From: an uncultured Panacagrimonas sp.
GTDB taxonomy: Bacteria > Pseudomonadota > Gammaproteobacteria > Nevskiales > Nevskiaceae
Assembly: GCA_946481265.1 (NCBI GenBank)
Contig: CAMLNE010000078.1
Span: 1-13,433, forward strand
DNA: 13,433 nt
Reading direction: 5' to 3'
Shown here: one piece after another, positions 1 to 9,130 of the stretch
Layout of the letters: every line of letters begins with the position of its first letter
How positions within the stretch are numbered: position 1 is the stretch's first letter
Made by a program: the position numbers and the translations under genes
The notes under the pieces: generated by a model
Databases searched by the model: none
Seen by the model: the letters and a program-made list of their open reading frames with translations, nothing else
Told to the model about the DNA's origin: nothing

Positions 1-1
1 C

Positions 2-745
2 GGCGTGCGACTGCGCATCGAGCGGCGCCCGCGCATCGATATCCCCGACCCGCCGTACGCGGCGCGCGTGCAGGAGCTGCAGGCTGCGGCCGACGGCGGC
101 GAGCCGGTGGCGCAGTACCGCCTGGGCCTGGCGCTCTACCAGTGCCGCGACGTGCCGGTCGATGCGGCGGGTCTGGCGCGGTCGGTCGAGCAGATCCACC
201 AGACGCGCATGCTGGACGGCTGGGACGTCAGCGATCCGGCGCAGGAGGAGCGGACACTGCGCACCGCATACGCCGATTGCCAGGGCGTGCCAGGCCAGAC
301 CCGCACGCGATTCCGCGATCTGCTGCGCTCGGCGGCAGAGCAGGGGCTGATGGAGGCGCAGCTCAACCTGATGTTCCACCTGCCGCAGGCGGACTACTGC
401 CAGTTCATCGAGGATTGCACGCCCGAGCAGCGGCAGTTCATGGCCGAGCTGCGCGAAGAGGCCCGGGTCAACGTGCACAAGGCGCTTGCCGGCGGTTCGG
501 TGGAGGCGCTGCGCACGGTCGGCGGCTGGGCCCTCAACGAGGAGATGGGGACGCCCGATGACGTCGAGGCCTATGCCCATTTCAGCGCCTACGACCAAAT
601 CCAGCAGGCCACCGGGCGCGAACGGGAACTCGGCGCCATGCTGGCCGGCATCCGCAAGCGCCTGCGTCCGGTGGACCTGGAGCGTGCCGAGACGCGCGCC
701 CGCGAGCTGCTGTCGAATCCGAAGTGCTGCGTGCTGACGCGCTGA
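2..745 (+). CDS. Sel1-repeat-like hypothetical protein, 5' end probably cut by the window edge
   Basis: I do not recognise a named gene. The frame is open to the left edge, so the true start may lie outside; the first in-window candidate is GTG at 5 (246 residues). Counting from that GTG, three stretches resemble Sel1/TPR-type helical repeats: about 27-47 ([19 protein letters not shown]), about 109-126 ([18 protein letters not shown]) and about 160-200 (ALAGGS...[12 protein letters not shown]). They carry the typical small-residue positions and a D-x-x-x-A-Y ending. Sel1-like repeats act as protein-protein interaction scaffolds, often in the periplasm. Six cysteines (C47, C92, C132, C138, C241, C242) would suit an exported, disulfide-bonded protein, but no signal peptide is visible in what remains. 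It stops 184 bases before rpsF and has its own context, so it is probably not part of the ribosomal operon. The function is unknown; the repeat assignment is moderately sure. Confidence 0.75.
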   Translation, partial: GVRLRIERRPRIDIPDPPYAARVQELQAAADGGEPVAQYRLGLALYQCRDVPVDAAGLARSVEQIHQTRMLDGWDVSDPAQEERTLRTAYADCQGVPGQTRTRFRDLLRSAAEQGLMEAQLNLMFHLPQADYCQFIEDCTPEQRQFMAELREEARVNVHKALAGGSVEALRTVGGWALNEEMGTPDDVEAYAHFSAYDQIQQATGRERELGAMLAGIRKRLRPVDLERAETRARELLSNPKCCVLTR

Positions 746-796
746 TGCAGGAAGGCGGGCGGGCAGGCACATCCCGGATGTTTCCCCGTCCCCACA

Positions 797-825
797 TTGC
801 TTCGCCCCGGCGCCTCCCCTAGAAT
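797..825 (+). promoter_or_regulatory. sigma70-type promoter of the rpsF operon
   Basis: A -35 element TTGCTT (797-802) and a -10 element TAGAAT (820-825) are separated by exactly 17 bases, placing a transcription start near 832 and leaving a leader of about 98 bases before rpsF. The -10 matches the consensus TATAAT at 5 of 6 positions and the -35 matches TTGACA at 4 of 6. The stretch just after the -10 (827-834) is GC-only, a discriminator type associated with stringent (ppGpp/DksA) repression of ribosomal promoters; that regulatory reading is inference. Confidence 0.65.
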
Positions 826-838
826 TCGCGGCCCTTTC

Positions 839-912
839 GCCGGTCCGCCGGCCGGAAGCCCTGTCCCACCGGTTGCACGACGGGGGACTGTCCCGGGGTC
901 GCAAAGCCCCGG
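839..912 (+). promoter_or_regulatory. structured 5' leader of rpsF; candidate S6:S18-binding autoregulatory RNA
   Basis: Three hairpins can be drawn in the leader. The first is GCCGG (839-843) with CCGGC (848-852). The second is GTCCC (863-867) with GGGAC (884-888), carrying an unpaired ACCG (868-871) on its 5' side and a small inner stem 872-874/879-881. The third is CCGGGG (893-898) with CCCCGG (907-912). It ends 7 bases before the Shine-Dalgarno AGGAG (920-924). In many bacteria the rpsF leader holds a stem with a bulged CCG that binds the S6:S18 complex and represses the operon. The bulged CCG in the second hairpin is compatible with that. In such GC-rich DNA hairpins are easy to draw, so the assignment is tentative. 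Confidence 0.35.
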
Positions 913-929
913 CATCCACAGGAGTTTGC

Positions 930-1334
930 ATGCGTCACTATGAAATCGTGGTCATGGTGCACCCGGACCAGAGCGATCAGGTCCCGGCCATGACCGAGCG
1001 TTACAAGGCCATGATCGAGGCCGATGGCGGCAAGGTTCACCGCCTGGAAGACTGGGGTCGTCGCCAGCTCGCCTACGCGATCGACAAGCTGCACAAGGCC
1101 CACTACGTCCTGATGAACGTGGAGTGCTCCGACAAGGCCCTGGCCGAACTCGAGAACGCCTTCCGCTTCAACGACGCGGTCATCCGCAAGCTGGTGGTTC
1201 GCACCCTGGCCGCGGAAACCGAACAGTCACCGCTGTTCAAGGTGCCCGAGGAAGACAAGAAGCCCGAGTACAAGCAGCGTCAGCAGGCGGAACTCGCCGC
1301 GCAGGACGCGGCGGCCACCGAGGAGGCCGAATAA
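930..1334 (+). CDS. rpsF: 30S ribosomal protein S6
   Basis: The 134-residue product is ribosomal protein S6, a component of the small-subunit platform that binds 16S rRNA together with S18. The N-terminal [14 protein letters not shown], the central [21 protein letters not shown] and the [17 protein letters not shown] stretch are the S6 core. The C-terminus (about 110-134) is the usual charged Ala/Glu-rich tail ([20 protein letters not shown]), the region that enterobacteria modify with glutamates; there is no evidence here for modification. ATG at 930 is chosen because AGGAG lies at 920-924 and the protein then begins as S6 homologues do. An in-frame upstream start at 873 would add 19 leader-encoded residues with no family support. 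It is the first gene of rpsF-rpsR-rplI; its stop TAA overlaps the rpsR ATG by one base. Unlike E. coli there is no priB between rpsF and rpsR. Confidence 0.97.
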   Translation: MRHYEIVVMVHPDQSDQVPAMTERYKAMIEADGGKVHRLEDWGRRQLAYAIDKLHKAHYVLMNVECSDKALAELENAFRFNDAVIRKLVVRTLAAETEQSPLFKVPEEDKKPEYKQRQQAELAAQDAAATEEAE

Positions 1335-1561
1335 TGTCGCGCATGTTCCGTCGCAAGAAGTCCTGCAAGTTCACCGCGGAAGGTGCAACCAGCATCGACT
1401 ACAAGGATCTGGCCACGCTCAAGCAGTACATCGGCGAGAACGGCAAGATCGTCCCCGCCCGCGTCACCGGCACGCGGACGCGCTTCCAGCGCCAGCTCTC
1501 GGTGGCGATCAAGCGCGCGCGCTTCCTGTCGCTGCTGCCCTACACCGACAAGCACGAGTAA
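1334..1561 (+). CDS. rpsR: 30S ribosomal protein S18
   Basis: The 75-residue product is S18, which pairs with S6 on the platform of the 30S subunit. The family core is plain: [13 protein letters not shown] at the N-terminus, then [27 protein letters not shown] and the basic [22 protein letters not shown]. Length and sequence are normal for bacteria. The ATG at 1334 shares its A with the rpsF stop (TAATG), and a strong Shine-Dalgarno AGGAGG sits at 1321-1326 inside the last codons of rpsF, so translation is probably coupled, keeping S6 and S18 equimolar. A single Cys in the KKSCKF motif is the usual one; the four-Cys zinc-ribbon form of S18 is absent, so this is the zinc-independent type. Confidence 0.97.
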   Translation: MSRMFRRKKSCKFTAEGATSIDYKDLATLKQYIGENGKIVPARVTGTRTRFQRQLSVAIKRARFLSLLPYTDKHE

Positions 1562-1573
1562 GGAGACCGCACC

Positions 1574-2029
1574 ATGCAAGTGATCCTTCTCGAGAAGGTG
1601 AAGAACCTCGGCGACCTCGGCGACACCGTCAAGGTCCGGTCGGGCTACGGCCGTAATTTCCTGCTGCCCAAGGGCAAGGCGCTGCCGGCCACGGAGCCCA
1701 ATCGCAAGGTGTTCGAGGAGCGCAAGGCCGAACTGGTCAAGAAGGCGCAGGACTCCATCAACGCCGCGAAGATCCGCGCGGAGAAGCTGGCCGGCAAGAC
1801 GCTGACCATCAAGGCGCTGGCGTCCGAGGAAGGCAAGCTGTACGGCTCGGTCGGTCCGGCCGAGATCATGCAGGCTGCCGAGGCCCTCAAGCTCGACGTG
1901 CACAAGCACGAGATCGACATGGTCACCGGCGCGATCCGGACCACCGGCACGTTCGAAGTGGCGGTGCGGCTGCACTCGGAAGTCGAGACCAGTCTGACCA
2001 TCGTTGTCGAGGAACAGCGGGGCGCCTAG
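1574..2029 (+). CDS. rplI: 50S ribosomal protein L9
   Basis: The 151-residue product is L9, a two-domain protein that binds 23S rRNA near the L1 stalk and projects a second domain from the ribosome. The N-terminal domain (1-50) shows the signature: MQVILLEKV, GDLGDTVKVRSGYGRNFLLPKGKALPAT. A long connecting helix rich in Lys, Glu and Ala follows (about 45-78), then the C-terminal domain with GKLYGSVGPAEI and the final strands to VVEEQRGA. Length is close to the 149 residues of E. coli L9. The start ATG at 1574 is preceded by AAGGAG overlapping the rpsR stop region (1560-1565), 12 bases after rpsR. It is the last gene of the operon; an intrinsic terminator begins 22 bases after the TAG stop. 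Confidence 0.97.
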   Translation: MQVILLEKVKNLGDLGDTVKVRSGYGRNFLLPKGKALPATEPNRKVFEERKAELVKKAQDSINAAKIRAEKLAGKTLTIKALASEEGKLYGSVGPAEIMQAAEALKLDVHKHEIDMVTGAIRTTGTFEVAVRLHSEVETSLTIVVEEQRGA

Positions 2030-2051
2030 TCCGCCATCCGGCTGATCCCAG

Positions 2052-2081
2052 ACGGCCCGCCAAGCGCGGGCCGTTTCTTTT
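2052..2081 (+). terminator. Rho-independent terminator after rplI
   Basis: A perfect 9-bp stem, ACGGCCCGC (2052-2060) with GCGGGCCGT (2066-2074), encloses a 5-base loop (2061-2065) and runs into a T-rich tract, TTTCTTTT (2074-2081). This is a textbook intrinsic terminator and separates the ribosomal operon from dnaB. Confidence 0.9.
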
Positions 2082-2138
2082 CCGGCTCGATGCCTGCCTG
2101 GATCGATGCCCCCCACCGGCTCAGTCGCAGCCCCGAAG

Positions 2139-2147
2139 TTGTGCACA
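2139..2147 (+). promoter_or_regulatory. DnaA-box-like 9-mer upstream of dnaB
   Basis: TTGTGCACA differs from the relaxed DnaA box TTWTNCACA at one position (G for W). It lies between the rplI terminator and dnaB, about 75 bases upstream of the putative dnaB -10. It also forms half of an inverted repeat, TGTGC (2140-2144) with GCACA (2154-2158). A single imperfect box may be chance; binding is not shown by the sequence. Confidence 0.25.
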
Positions 2148-2186
2148 CCCGGCGCACAGCCTCGGCAGAGGATTCGCAGGGACTTA

Positions 2187-2219
2187 CCCCTAGGGGCGTC
2201 GATGACACGGCGTTACCAT
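2187..2219 (+). promoter_or_regulatory. candidate dnaB promoter region with perfect palindrome
   Basis: TACCAT at 2214-2219 is a plausible -10 (4 of 6 to consensus), which would start transcription near 2226, about 22 bases before the dnaB ATG at 2248. The expected -35 position, 17 bases upstream, has only TAGGGG (2191-2196), a poor match. That hexamer is the right part of a perfect 10-bp palindrome CCCCTAGGGG (2187-2196), placed where an operator would block or assist RNA polymerase. The promoter call is weak; the palindrome itself is certain. Confidence 0.3.
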
Positions 2220-2247
2220 CGTGGGCGCTTCACACGCGATAGAACCC

Positions 2248-3605
2248 ATGGCCCAGATCCGATCGCTGCCCGCCCAGTCGCGCCAGCCGCCCTATTCCAT
2301 CGAGGCCGAGCAGTCGGTGCTCGGCGGGCTGCTGCTCGACAACCGCGCCTGGAACGACATCGCCGACCGGCTGGCCGAGCAGGATTTCTACCGCGCCGAC
2401 CACCAGCTCATCTGGCGCGCGATCTGCGACCTGATCGGCGCCGCCCGGCCCTGCGACTTCGTCACCCTCACCGAGCACCTGCGCGCGCGTGGGCAGCTCG
2501 AGGACGCCGGCGGCCTGGCCTACCTGGGCACGCTGGCCAACGACACGCCCAGCGCGGCGAACGTGCAGGCCTATGCCGACCTCGTGCGCGAGCGCTCGGT
2601 CCTGCGCAGCCTGGTCGCCAGCGGCGGCGACATCGCCGAACTGGGCTATCGCCCTGACGGGCGCGACGTCTCCGAGCTGATCGACTACGCCGAGCAGTCG
2701 GTCTTTGCCATCCGCGAGCGCGGCGCCAAGTCCAAGAGCGACTACCACCGCCTGCCCGCGGTGCTCGACCAGGTGTTCGAGCGCATCGAGTCCTCGCGGC
2801 GCAATCCCGGCGGCGCGGCGGGCCTGCCCACCGGCTTTCGCAAATTCGACGAGGCGACCTCGGGCCTGGGCGCGGGCGACCTGATGATCCTGGCCGCGCG
2901 CCCCTCGATGGGCAAGACCTCGCTGGCGATGAACATCGCCGAGAACGTCGCCTTCGACCGCAAGCAGGGTGTGGCGGTCTTCAGCATGGAAATGAGCGCC
3001 GAACAGCTCGGTCTGCGCGTGATCTCCTCGCGCAGCGGCATCGCGCTGAGCAACCTGCGCAACGGCAACCTGGGCGATACCGAGATGGACGCCCTGACCT
3101 GGACCATCGGCCGCCTGCGCGAGTCGCCGCTGTTCATCGACGAAACCGGCGGCCTGTCGCCGATGGAGCTGCGCGCCAAGGCGCGGCGGCTCAAGCAGCG
3201 CGAGAACATCCAGCTGATGGTGGTCGACTACATCCAGCTCATGCAGGTGCCGGGCAAGGGCGACAACCGCGTGCAGGAGATCAGCGAGATCTCGCGCCAG
3301 CTCAAGGCCCTGGCCAAAGAATTGTCGATCCCCATCATCGCGCTGTCCCAGCTCAATCGCGGCGTCGAGCAGCGCGACAACAAGCGGCCGCGCATGTCGG
3401 ACCTGCGTGAATCCGGCGGCATCGAGCAGGACGCCGACCTCGTGGTCTTCATCTACCGCGACTGGGTCTACGACAAGAGCAAGGACGAGCGCGAGGCGGA
3501 GATCATCATCGCCAAGCAGCGCAACGGCCCCCTGGCGACCATCCCGGTGCAGTTCGTGGGATCCAACACCAAGTTCGAGGACCCGGTCGGCGGAGCGGGT
3601 TACGA

Positions 3606-3609
<4 letters not shown>
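2248..3609 (+). CDS. dnaB: replicative DNA helicase DnaB
   Basis: The 453-residue product is the hexameric helicase that unwinds DNA at the replication fork and recruits primase. The N-terminal helical domain (about 15-120) begins PPYSIEAEQSVLGGLLLDN, a DnaB hallmark. The C-terminal RecA-like ATPase domain (about 185-450) has Walker A ARPSMGKT (217-224, K223), Walker B LMVVDYIQL (D327), the SQLNRGVEQRDNKRPRMSDLRESGGIEQDAD block and the arginine-finger region IIIAKQRNGP. Length is near the usual 450-470, and no intein interrupts the ATPase motifs, a common intein site in DnaB. ATG at 2248 is chosen because the protein then starts like homologues; a GTG at 2221 in frame would add nine residues and would lie at or before the likely transcript start. 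No clear Shine-Dalgarno precedes 2248. It overlaps alr by 4 bases. Confidence 0.96.
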
Positions 3610-4697
<1,088 letters not shown>

Positions 4698-4701
4698 CCG
4701 G

Positions 4702-4738
4702 GCGCGGACCGCACCGCTGCCGGGACGCGGTCCGGCGC
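4702..4738. terminator. inverted repeat between convergent alr and HIT genes, possible bidirectional terminator
   Basis: CGGACCGC (4705-4712) pairs with GCGGTCCG (4727-4734), and after a one-base bulge GCG (4702-4704) can pair with CGC (4736-4738). The loop is 14 bases. There is no T tract on either strand, so this is not a canonical intrinsic terminator. Its position between two converging stops (alr at 4697, HIT at 4786) suggests a transcript-end stem. Confidence 0.35.
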
Positions 4739-4785
4739 GTTGCCCCGACAGCGGATCAGCGGCCGCGTGCCGGACTGCGACCGGA

Positions 4786-5127
4786 TCAGCCCGGAGGCCA
4801 CTTCATCGGCCGGCCGCCGATCACGTGCAGGTGCAAATGGAAAACGCTCTGCCCGGAGGCTGCGCCGTTGTTGATCACCAGCCGGAACGCCTCGCCATAA
4901 CCGGCGTCGGCGGCCACCTTGTTGGCCACCAGCACCAGATGGCCGAGCAGCGCGCGATCCTCGGGCACCGCGTCGCACAGCCGCGGCATCGGCTTGCGCG
5001 GGATTACCAGCAGGTGCATGGGCGCGGTCGGGTTGACGTCCTGGATGACGACGCACAGCTCGTCTTCGTGAACGAAACTCGCCGGGATCTCGCGGTCGAT
5101 GATTTTCTCGAAGAGGGTCTTGGACAT
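4786..5127 (-). CDS. HIT-family (histidine triad) nucleotide hydrolase, HinT-like
   Basis: The 113-residue product belongs to the histidine triad family, close to bacterial HinT/PKCI-type purine nucleoside phosphoramidases. The triad is in FHLHLHVIGGR, with H97, H99 and H101; by analogy with Hint proteins the middle one, H99, is the nucleophile. The upstream block PMHLLVIPRKPM carries the fourth conserved His (H38), and LVINNGAASGQSVFHLH is the usual approach to the active site. These small cytosolic enzymes cleave AMP-lysine and other phosphoramidates; the physiological substrate is unsettled. ATG at 5127 (MSKTLFEKIIDREIPASFVHED) is chosen because homologues begin there; a longer frame to 5202 would add 25 Arg-rich residues overlapping the promoter region. 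The stop is TGA at 4788-4786. The gene is alone on its strand, convergent with alr and divergent from msbA. Confidence 0.93.
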   Translation of the reverse strand: MSKTLFEKIIDREIPASFVHEDELCVVIQDVNPTAPMHLLVIPRKPMPRLCDAVPEDRALLGHLVLVANKVAADAGYGEAFRLVINNGAASGQSVFHLHLHVIGGRPMKWPPG

Positions 5128-5158
5128 GCGGCTCTCGGTTTGAACGTGACGTGGCCGC

Positions 5159-5164
5159 AGTTTA
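5159..5164 (-). promoter_or_regulatory. possible -10 element for the HIT gene
   Basis: Read on the minus strand, TAAACT matches the -10 consensus at 4 of 6 positions and would give a leader of roughly 25 bases before the HIT start at 5127. No convincing -35 is seen 16-18 bases upstream. It is one of very few AT-rich hexamers in the 155-base divergent HIT-msbA spacer, which is the main reason to name it. Confidence 0.2.
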
Positions 5165-5275
5165 CGCGTTGGTCGCCGCCCGGCTGGAACCGCGCTCTTC
5201 ACGGCTCGTCCTCCCCTGGCTCCGCCGGATCTCGGGCAGGGCTCCTGCCGCGGCCGCGGAGTGCGGCCGGTGTAT

Positions 5276-5284
5276 TGCTACCAT
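5276..5284 (+). promoter_or_regulatory. extended -10 promoter candidate for msbA
   Basis: TTGCTACCAT contains the extended -10 signature TGn (5276-5278) followed by TACCAT (5279-5284). No good -35 is seen, which extended -10 promoters tolerate. Transcription would begin near 5291, just ahead of ATG 5295, giving an almost leaderless msbA message. The element overlaps the alternative ATG at 5283, so if real it would rule that start out. TACCAT recurs before dnaB at 2214-2219. Confidence 0.35.
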
Positions 5285-5294
5285 GCGCCCCGCC

Positions 5295-7054
<1,760 letters not shown>

Positions 7055-7055
<1 letters not shown>

Positions 7056-8050
7056 TGCGCGACCGGATCGAGCGGCGCTGGTACTCCGACGCGCCGCCAC
7101 CGCTCGCCCTGCGCCCGCTGGCGGCGCTCTTCGGCGCGATCGCCGATGCCCGGCGCACATGGCTGCAGGCGCGCAGGCCGTCGCTGCCGGTGCCCGTGAT
7201 CGTGGTCGGCAACCTGGGCGTGGGCGGCACCGGCAAGACGCCCTTCGTGATCTGGCTGGTGGAGCGGCTGCGCGAGTGGGGTCTGCGGCCGGGGGTGATT
7301 TCGCGCGGCTACGGCGGTCGTGCGCCGCGCTATCCCTGGCGCGTGTCGGCACGCACACCGGTGAACGAGTCCGGCGACGAGCCCCTGCTGATCGCATTGC
7401 GCACCGCCGCGCCGGTGATGGTCGGCGCCGATCGCGTGGCCGCGGCGCGCGCGCTGATCGCGCAGGCGGACATCGACGTGATCGTCTCCGATGACGGCCT
7501 GCAGCACTATCGCCTCGGGCGAGACCTCGAGATCTGCCTGATCGATGGCGCGCGCGGACTGGGCAACGGCGCCCTGTTGCCCGCCGGGCCCCTGCGCGAA
7601 CCGCCGTCGCGGCTGCGCAGCATCCCGCTGGTGGTGATCAACGGCGGCGGGTTCGATGCCGGCCACCCGGGGCAGGTCGAGATGCAGCTGCGGGCCGTCG
7701 ATGCCCAACCGCTGGGCGGCGGCGCCGTGCTGAGCCTGGAGCGCCTGCGCGGCCAGCGCGTGCATGCGGTGGCCGGCATCGGCAATCCGGCGCGCTTCTT
7801 CCAGACGCTGAGAAGTCGCGGCATCGAGGTCGTCGAGCATCCCTTCCCCGATCATCACGCGTTCGCCAGCCAGGACATCCAGTTCCTCGACGGCCTGCGC
7901 GTGCTGATGACCGAGAAGGACGCCATGAAGTGCCGCGGCTTCGCCGGGCCCCTGCATTACGCGGTGCCGGTGCAGGCGCAGATGGGCGAGGCGGCCGAGG
8001 CCCGCGTGCGGGAGCTTGTGCAACAATCCTGCGCCCGTCCTTCCGCCTGA
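7055..8050 (+). CDS. lpxK: tetraacyldisaccharide 4'-kinase (lipid A biosynthesis)
   Basis: The 331-residue product phosphorylates the 4' position of tetraacyldisaccharide-1-phosphate to give lipid IVA, on the cytoplasmic face of the inner membrane. The N-terminal amphipathic/hydrophobic stretch ([18 protein letters not shown]) is the usual membrane-association part. Walker A is [12 protein letters not shown] (52-63, K61). Further family motifs are VISRGYGG (81-88), DEP (108-110), GADRVAAA (124-131) and [10 protein letters not shown] (145-154), whose Asp pair lies at the active site. The C-terminal domain includes [13 protein letters not shown] and FPDHHAF...[10 protein letters not shown], all typical. 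The ATG at 7055 shares its A with the msbA stop TGA (TGATG), so translation is probably coupled. Length agrees with E. coli LpxK (328). It supplies the substrate that is completed with Kdo from the KdsB branch downstream and then flipped by MsbA. Confidence 0.96.
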
Positions 8051-8066
8051 TCCGGCCCCATCCCCC

Positions 8067-8258
8067 ATGCTCGACAAGCGCCTACTCGACATCCTGGTCT
8101 GCCCGGTCACCAAGGCGCCCCTCGAGTGGCGCGCCGATCGCAGCGAGCTGTGGTGCCGCGCCTCCCGCCTGGCCTACCCGGTGCGTGACGGTGTGCCGGT
8201 CATGCTCGAGGACGAGGCGCGCCCCCTGAGCGACGAGGAACTCGGGCCGCCGCGATGA
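8067..8258 (+). CDS. Trm112/YcaR-family (UPF0434) small protein with reduced Cys set
   Basis: The 63-residue product is of the Trm112-like/UPF0434 family (E. coli YcaR). The family core is clear: [16 protein letters not shown], then [28 protein letters not shown]. Related eukaryotic and archaeal Trm112 proteins activate methyltransferases; the bacterial role is not settled. The zinc-site pattern is incomplete: C12 is present but the second Cys of CPxC is T15, and C30 remains, so a full zinc knuckle is unlikely. Similar CPVTK variants are known in other bacteria. ATG 8067 is chosen because homologues begin MLDKRLLDI; the frame extends back into lpxK to 8016 without similarity. It lies 16 bases after lpxK and overlaps kdsB in an ATGA arrangement, the same lpxK-ycaR-kdsB order as in E. 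coli (which has ycaQ in between). Confidence 0.92.
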   Translation: MLDKRLLDILVCPVTKAPLEWRADRSELWCRASRLAYPVRDGVPVMLEDEARPLSDEELGPPR

Positions 8259-9019
8259 ACTTCAAGGTTGTCATCCCGGCTCGGCTCGGCTCGACTCGGC
8301 TTCCGAGCAAGGTCCTGCGCGAGATTGCCGGGAAGCCGCTGGTCCGCCACGTGTGGGAGGCGGCGCGGGCCAGTGGGGCCGAGCAGGTGGTGATCGCCAC
8401 CGATGAGCAGAGCGTCGCCGCCGCGGCCCAGGACTTCGGCGCCGAAGTGCGCCTGACCGCCGCCACCCACCAGTCGGGTACCGATCGCGTCAACGAGGTG
8501 GCCCGCGCGGAGGGCTGGGACCGCGACTGCGTGGTGGTGAACCTGCAGGGCGACGAACCCCTGATGCCGCCGGCCTTGATCCGCGAGGTGGCCGGCCTGC
8601 TGGCCGACGATGCGGCGGCCGACATCGCCACCTTCTGCCATCCGCTGCACGCGGTGGACGAGTGGCTCAACCCGAACGTGGTCAAGCTGGTGATGGACCG
8701 CCGCGGCTACGCGCTGTACTTCTCGCGCGCGCCGATCCCCTGGAAGCGCGACCCGGTGGCGTCGGCCGAGTCCGCCGCGCACCTGCCGCCGGACCTGGCC
8801 TACCGCCATATCGGCCTCTACGCGTATCGCGTCGGCAGCCTGGCCCAGTTCAGCGAGCTGCCGGCGGGTGACCTGGAGCAGTGCGAGTCGCTCGAGCAGC
8901 TGCGTGCGCTCAGCCACGGGTTCCGCATCCGCGTCGGCATCACCCAGAATCCGCCGCCGCGCGGTGTCGATACCGAGGAAGACCTCGCCGCCGTGGCCGC
9001 GATCCTGGGACGTCGATAG
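8255..9019 (+). CDS. kdsB: 3-deoxy-manno-octulosonate cytidylyltransferase (CMP-Kdo synthetase)
   Basis: The 254-residue product activates Kdo with CTP to CMP-Kdo in the cytoplasm, the donor for the inner core of lipopolysaccharide. Nucleotide-binding motif [13 protein letters not shown] spans 7-19. Further motifs are [11 protein letters not shown] (72-82), [12 protein letters not shown] with the metal-binding D100, [26 protein letters not shown] and the second acidic site GVDTEEDL (D239). All key residues are present and the length is usual (about 245-260). The start ATG overlaps the stop of the YcaR-like gene by 4 bases; no other start fits the family. It is the last gene of the msbA operon and is followed by two GC-rich hairpins. 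The beginning of the gene contains an imperfect pentanucleotide repeat (8277-8301) within the conserved motif. Confidence 0.97.
   Translation: MNFKVVIPARLGSTRLPSKVLREIAGKPLVRHVWEAARASGAEQVVIATDEQSVAAAAQDFGAEVRLTAATHQSGTDRVNEVARAEGWDRDCVVVNLQGDEPLMPPALIREVAGLLADDAAADIATFCHPLHAVDEWLNPNVVKLVMDRRGYALYFSRAPIPWKRDPVASAESAAHLPPDLAYRHIGLYAYRVGSLAQFSELPAGDLEQCESLEQLRALSHGFRIRVGITQNPPPRGVDTEEDLAAVAAILGRR
8277..8301 (+). repeat. imperfect CGGCT pentanucleotide tandem repeat (5 units) in kdsB
   Basis: Five successive 5-base units begin at 8277, 8282, 8287, 8292 and 8297; four are CGGCT and the fourth is CGACT. The run encodes part of the conserved ARLGSTRL motif. A unit of 5 bases is not a multiple of 3, so slippage would shift the frame about eight codons into kdsB. 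Confidence 0.7.
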
Positions 9020-9030
9020 CGGTCCGGCTG

Positions 9031-9100
9031 CCCGGGCGCGGTCTTCGCGCGCGGGTCCCCCATTCCGGAGCAGCAGCGACGCCCGCGGCTACACGCGGGC
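9031..9100. terminator. two GC-rich hairpins between convergent kdsB and ferredoxin genes
   Basis: Hairpin one: CCCG (9031-9034) with CGGG (9052-9055), one G-G mismatch, then GCGCG (9036-9040) with CGCGC (9046-9050) around a GTCTT loop. Hairpin two: GCCCGCG (9081-9087) with CGCGGGC (9094-9100), a perfect 7-bp stem and 6-base loop. Neither is followed by a T tract on either strand, so classic intrinsic termination is not shown. The position between two converging stops (9019 and 9131) makes a transcript-end role likely. Confidence 0.4.
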
Positions 9101-9130
9101 CGCGCAGGGCCTGGGCCGGCGCGCTGCGGG

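Noticed and set aside
769..783. Short hairpin ACATC-CCG-GATGT with a few T after the first gene
   Set aside because: A 5-bp, AT-containing stem followed by only two further T is too weak to call a terminator.
912..920. DnaA-box-like GCATCCACA before rpsF
   Set aside because: Two mismatches at the first positions and it merges into the Shine-Dalgarno region; most likely chance.
1280..2146. 288-codon open frame on the minus strand over rpsR/rplI
   Set aside because: Antisense to two unmistakable ribosomal protein genes and crossing their terminator; no recognisable protein features.
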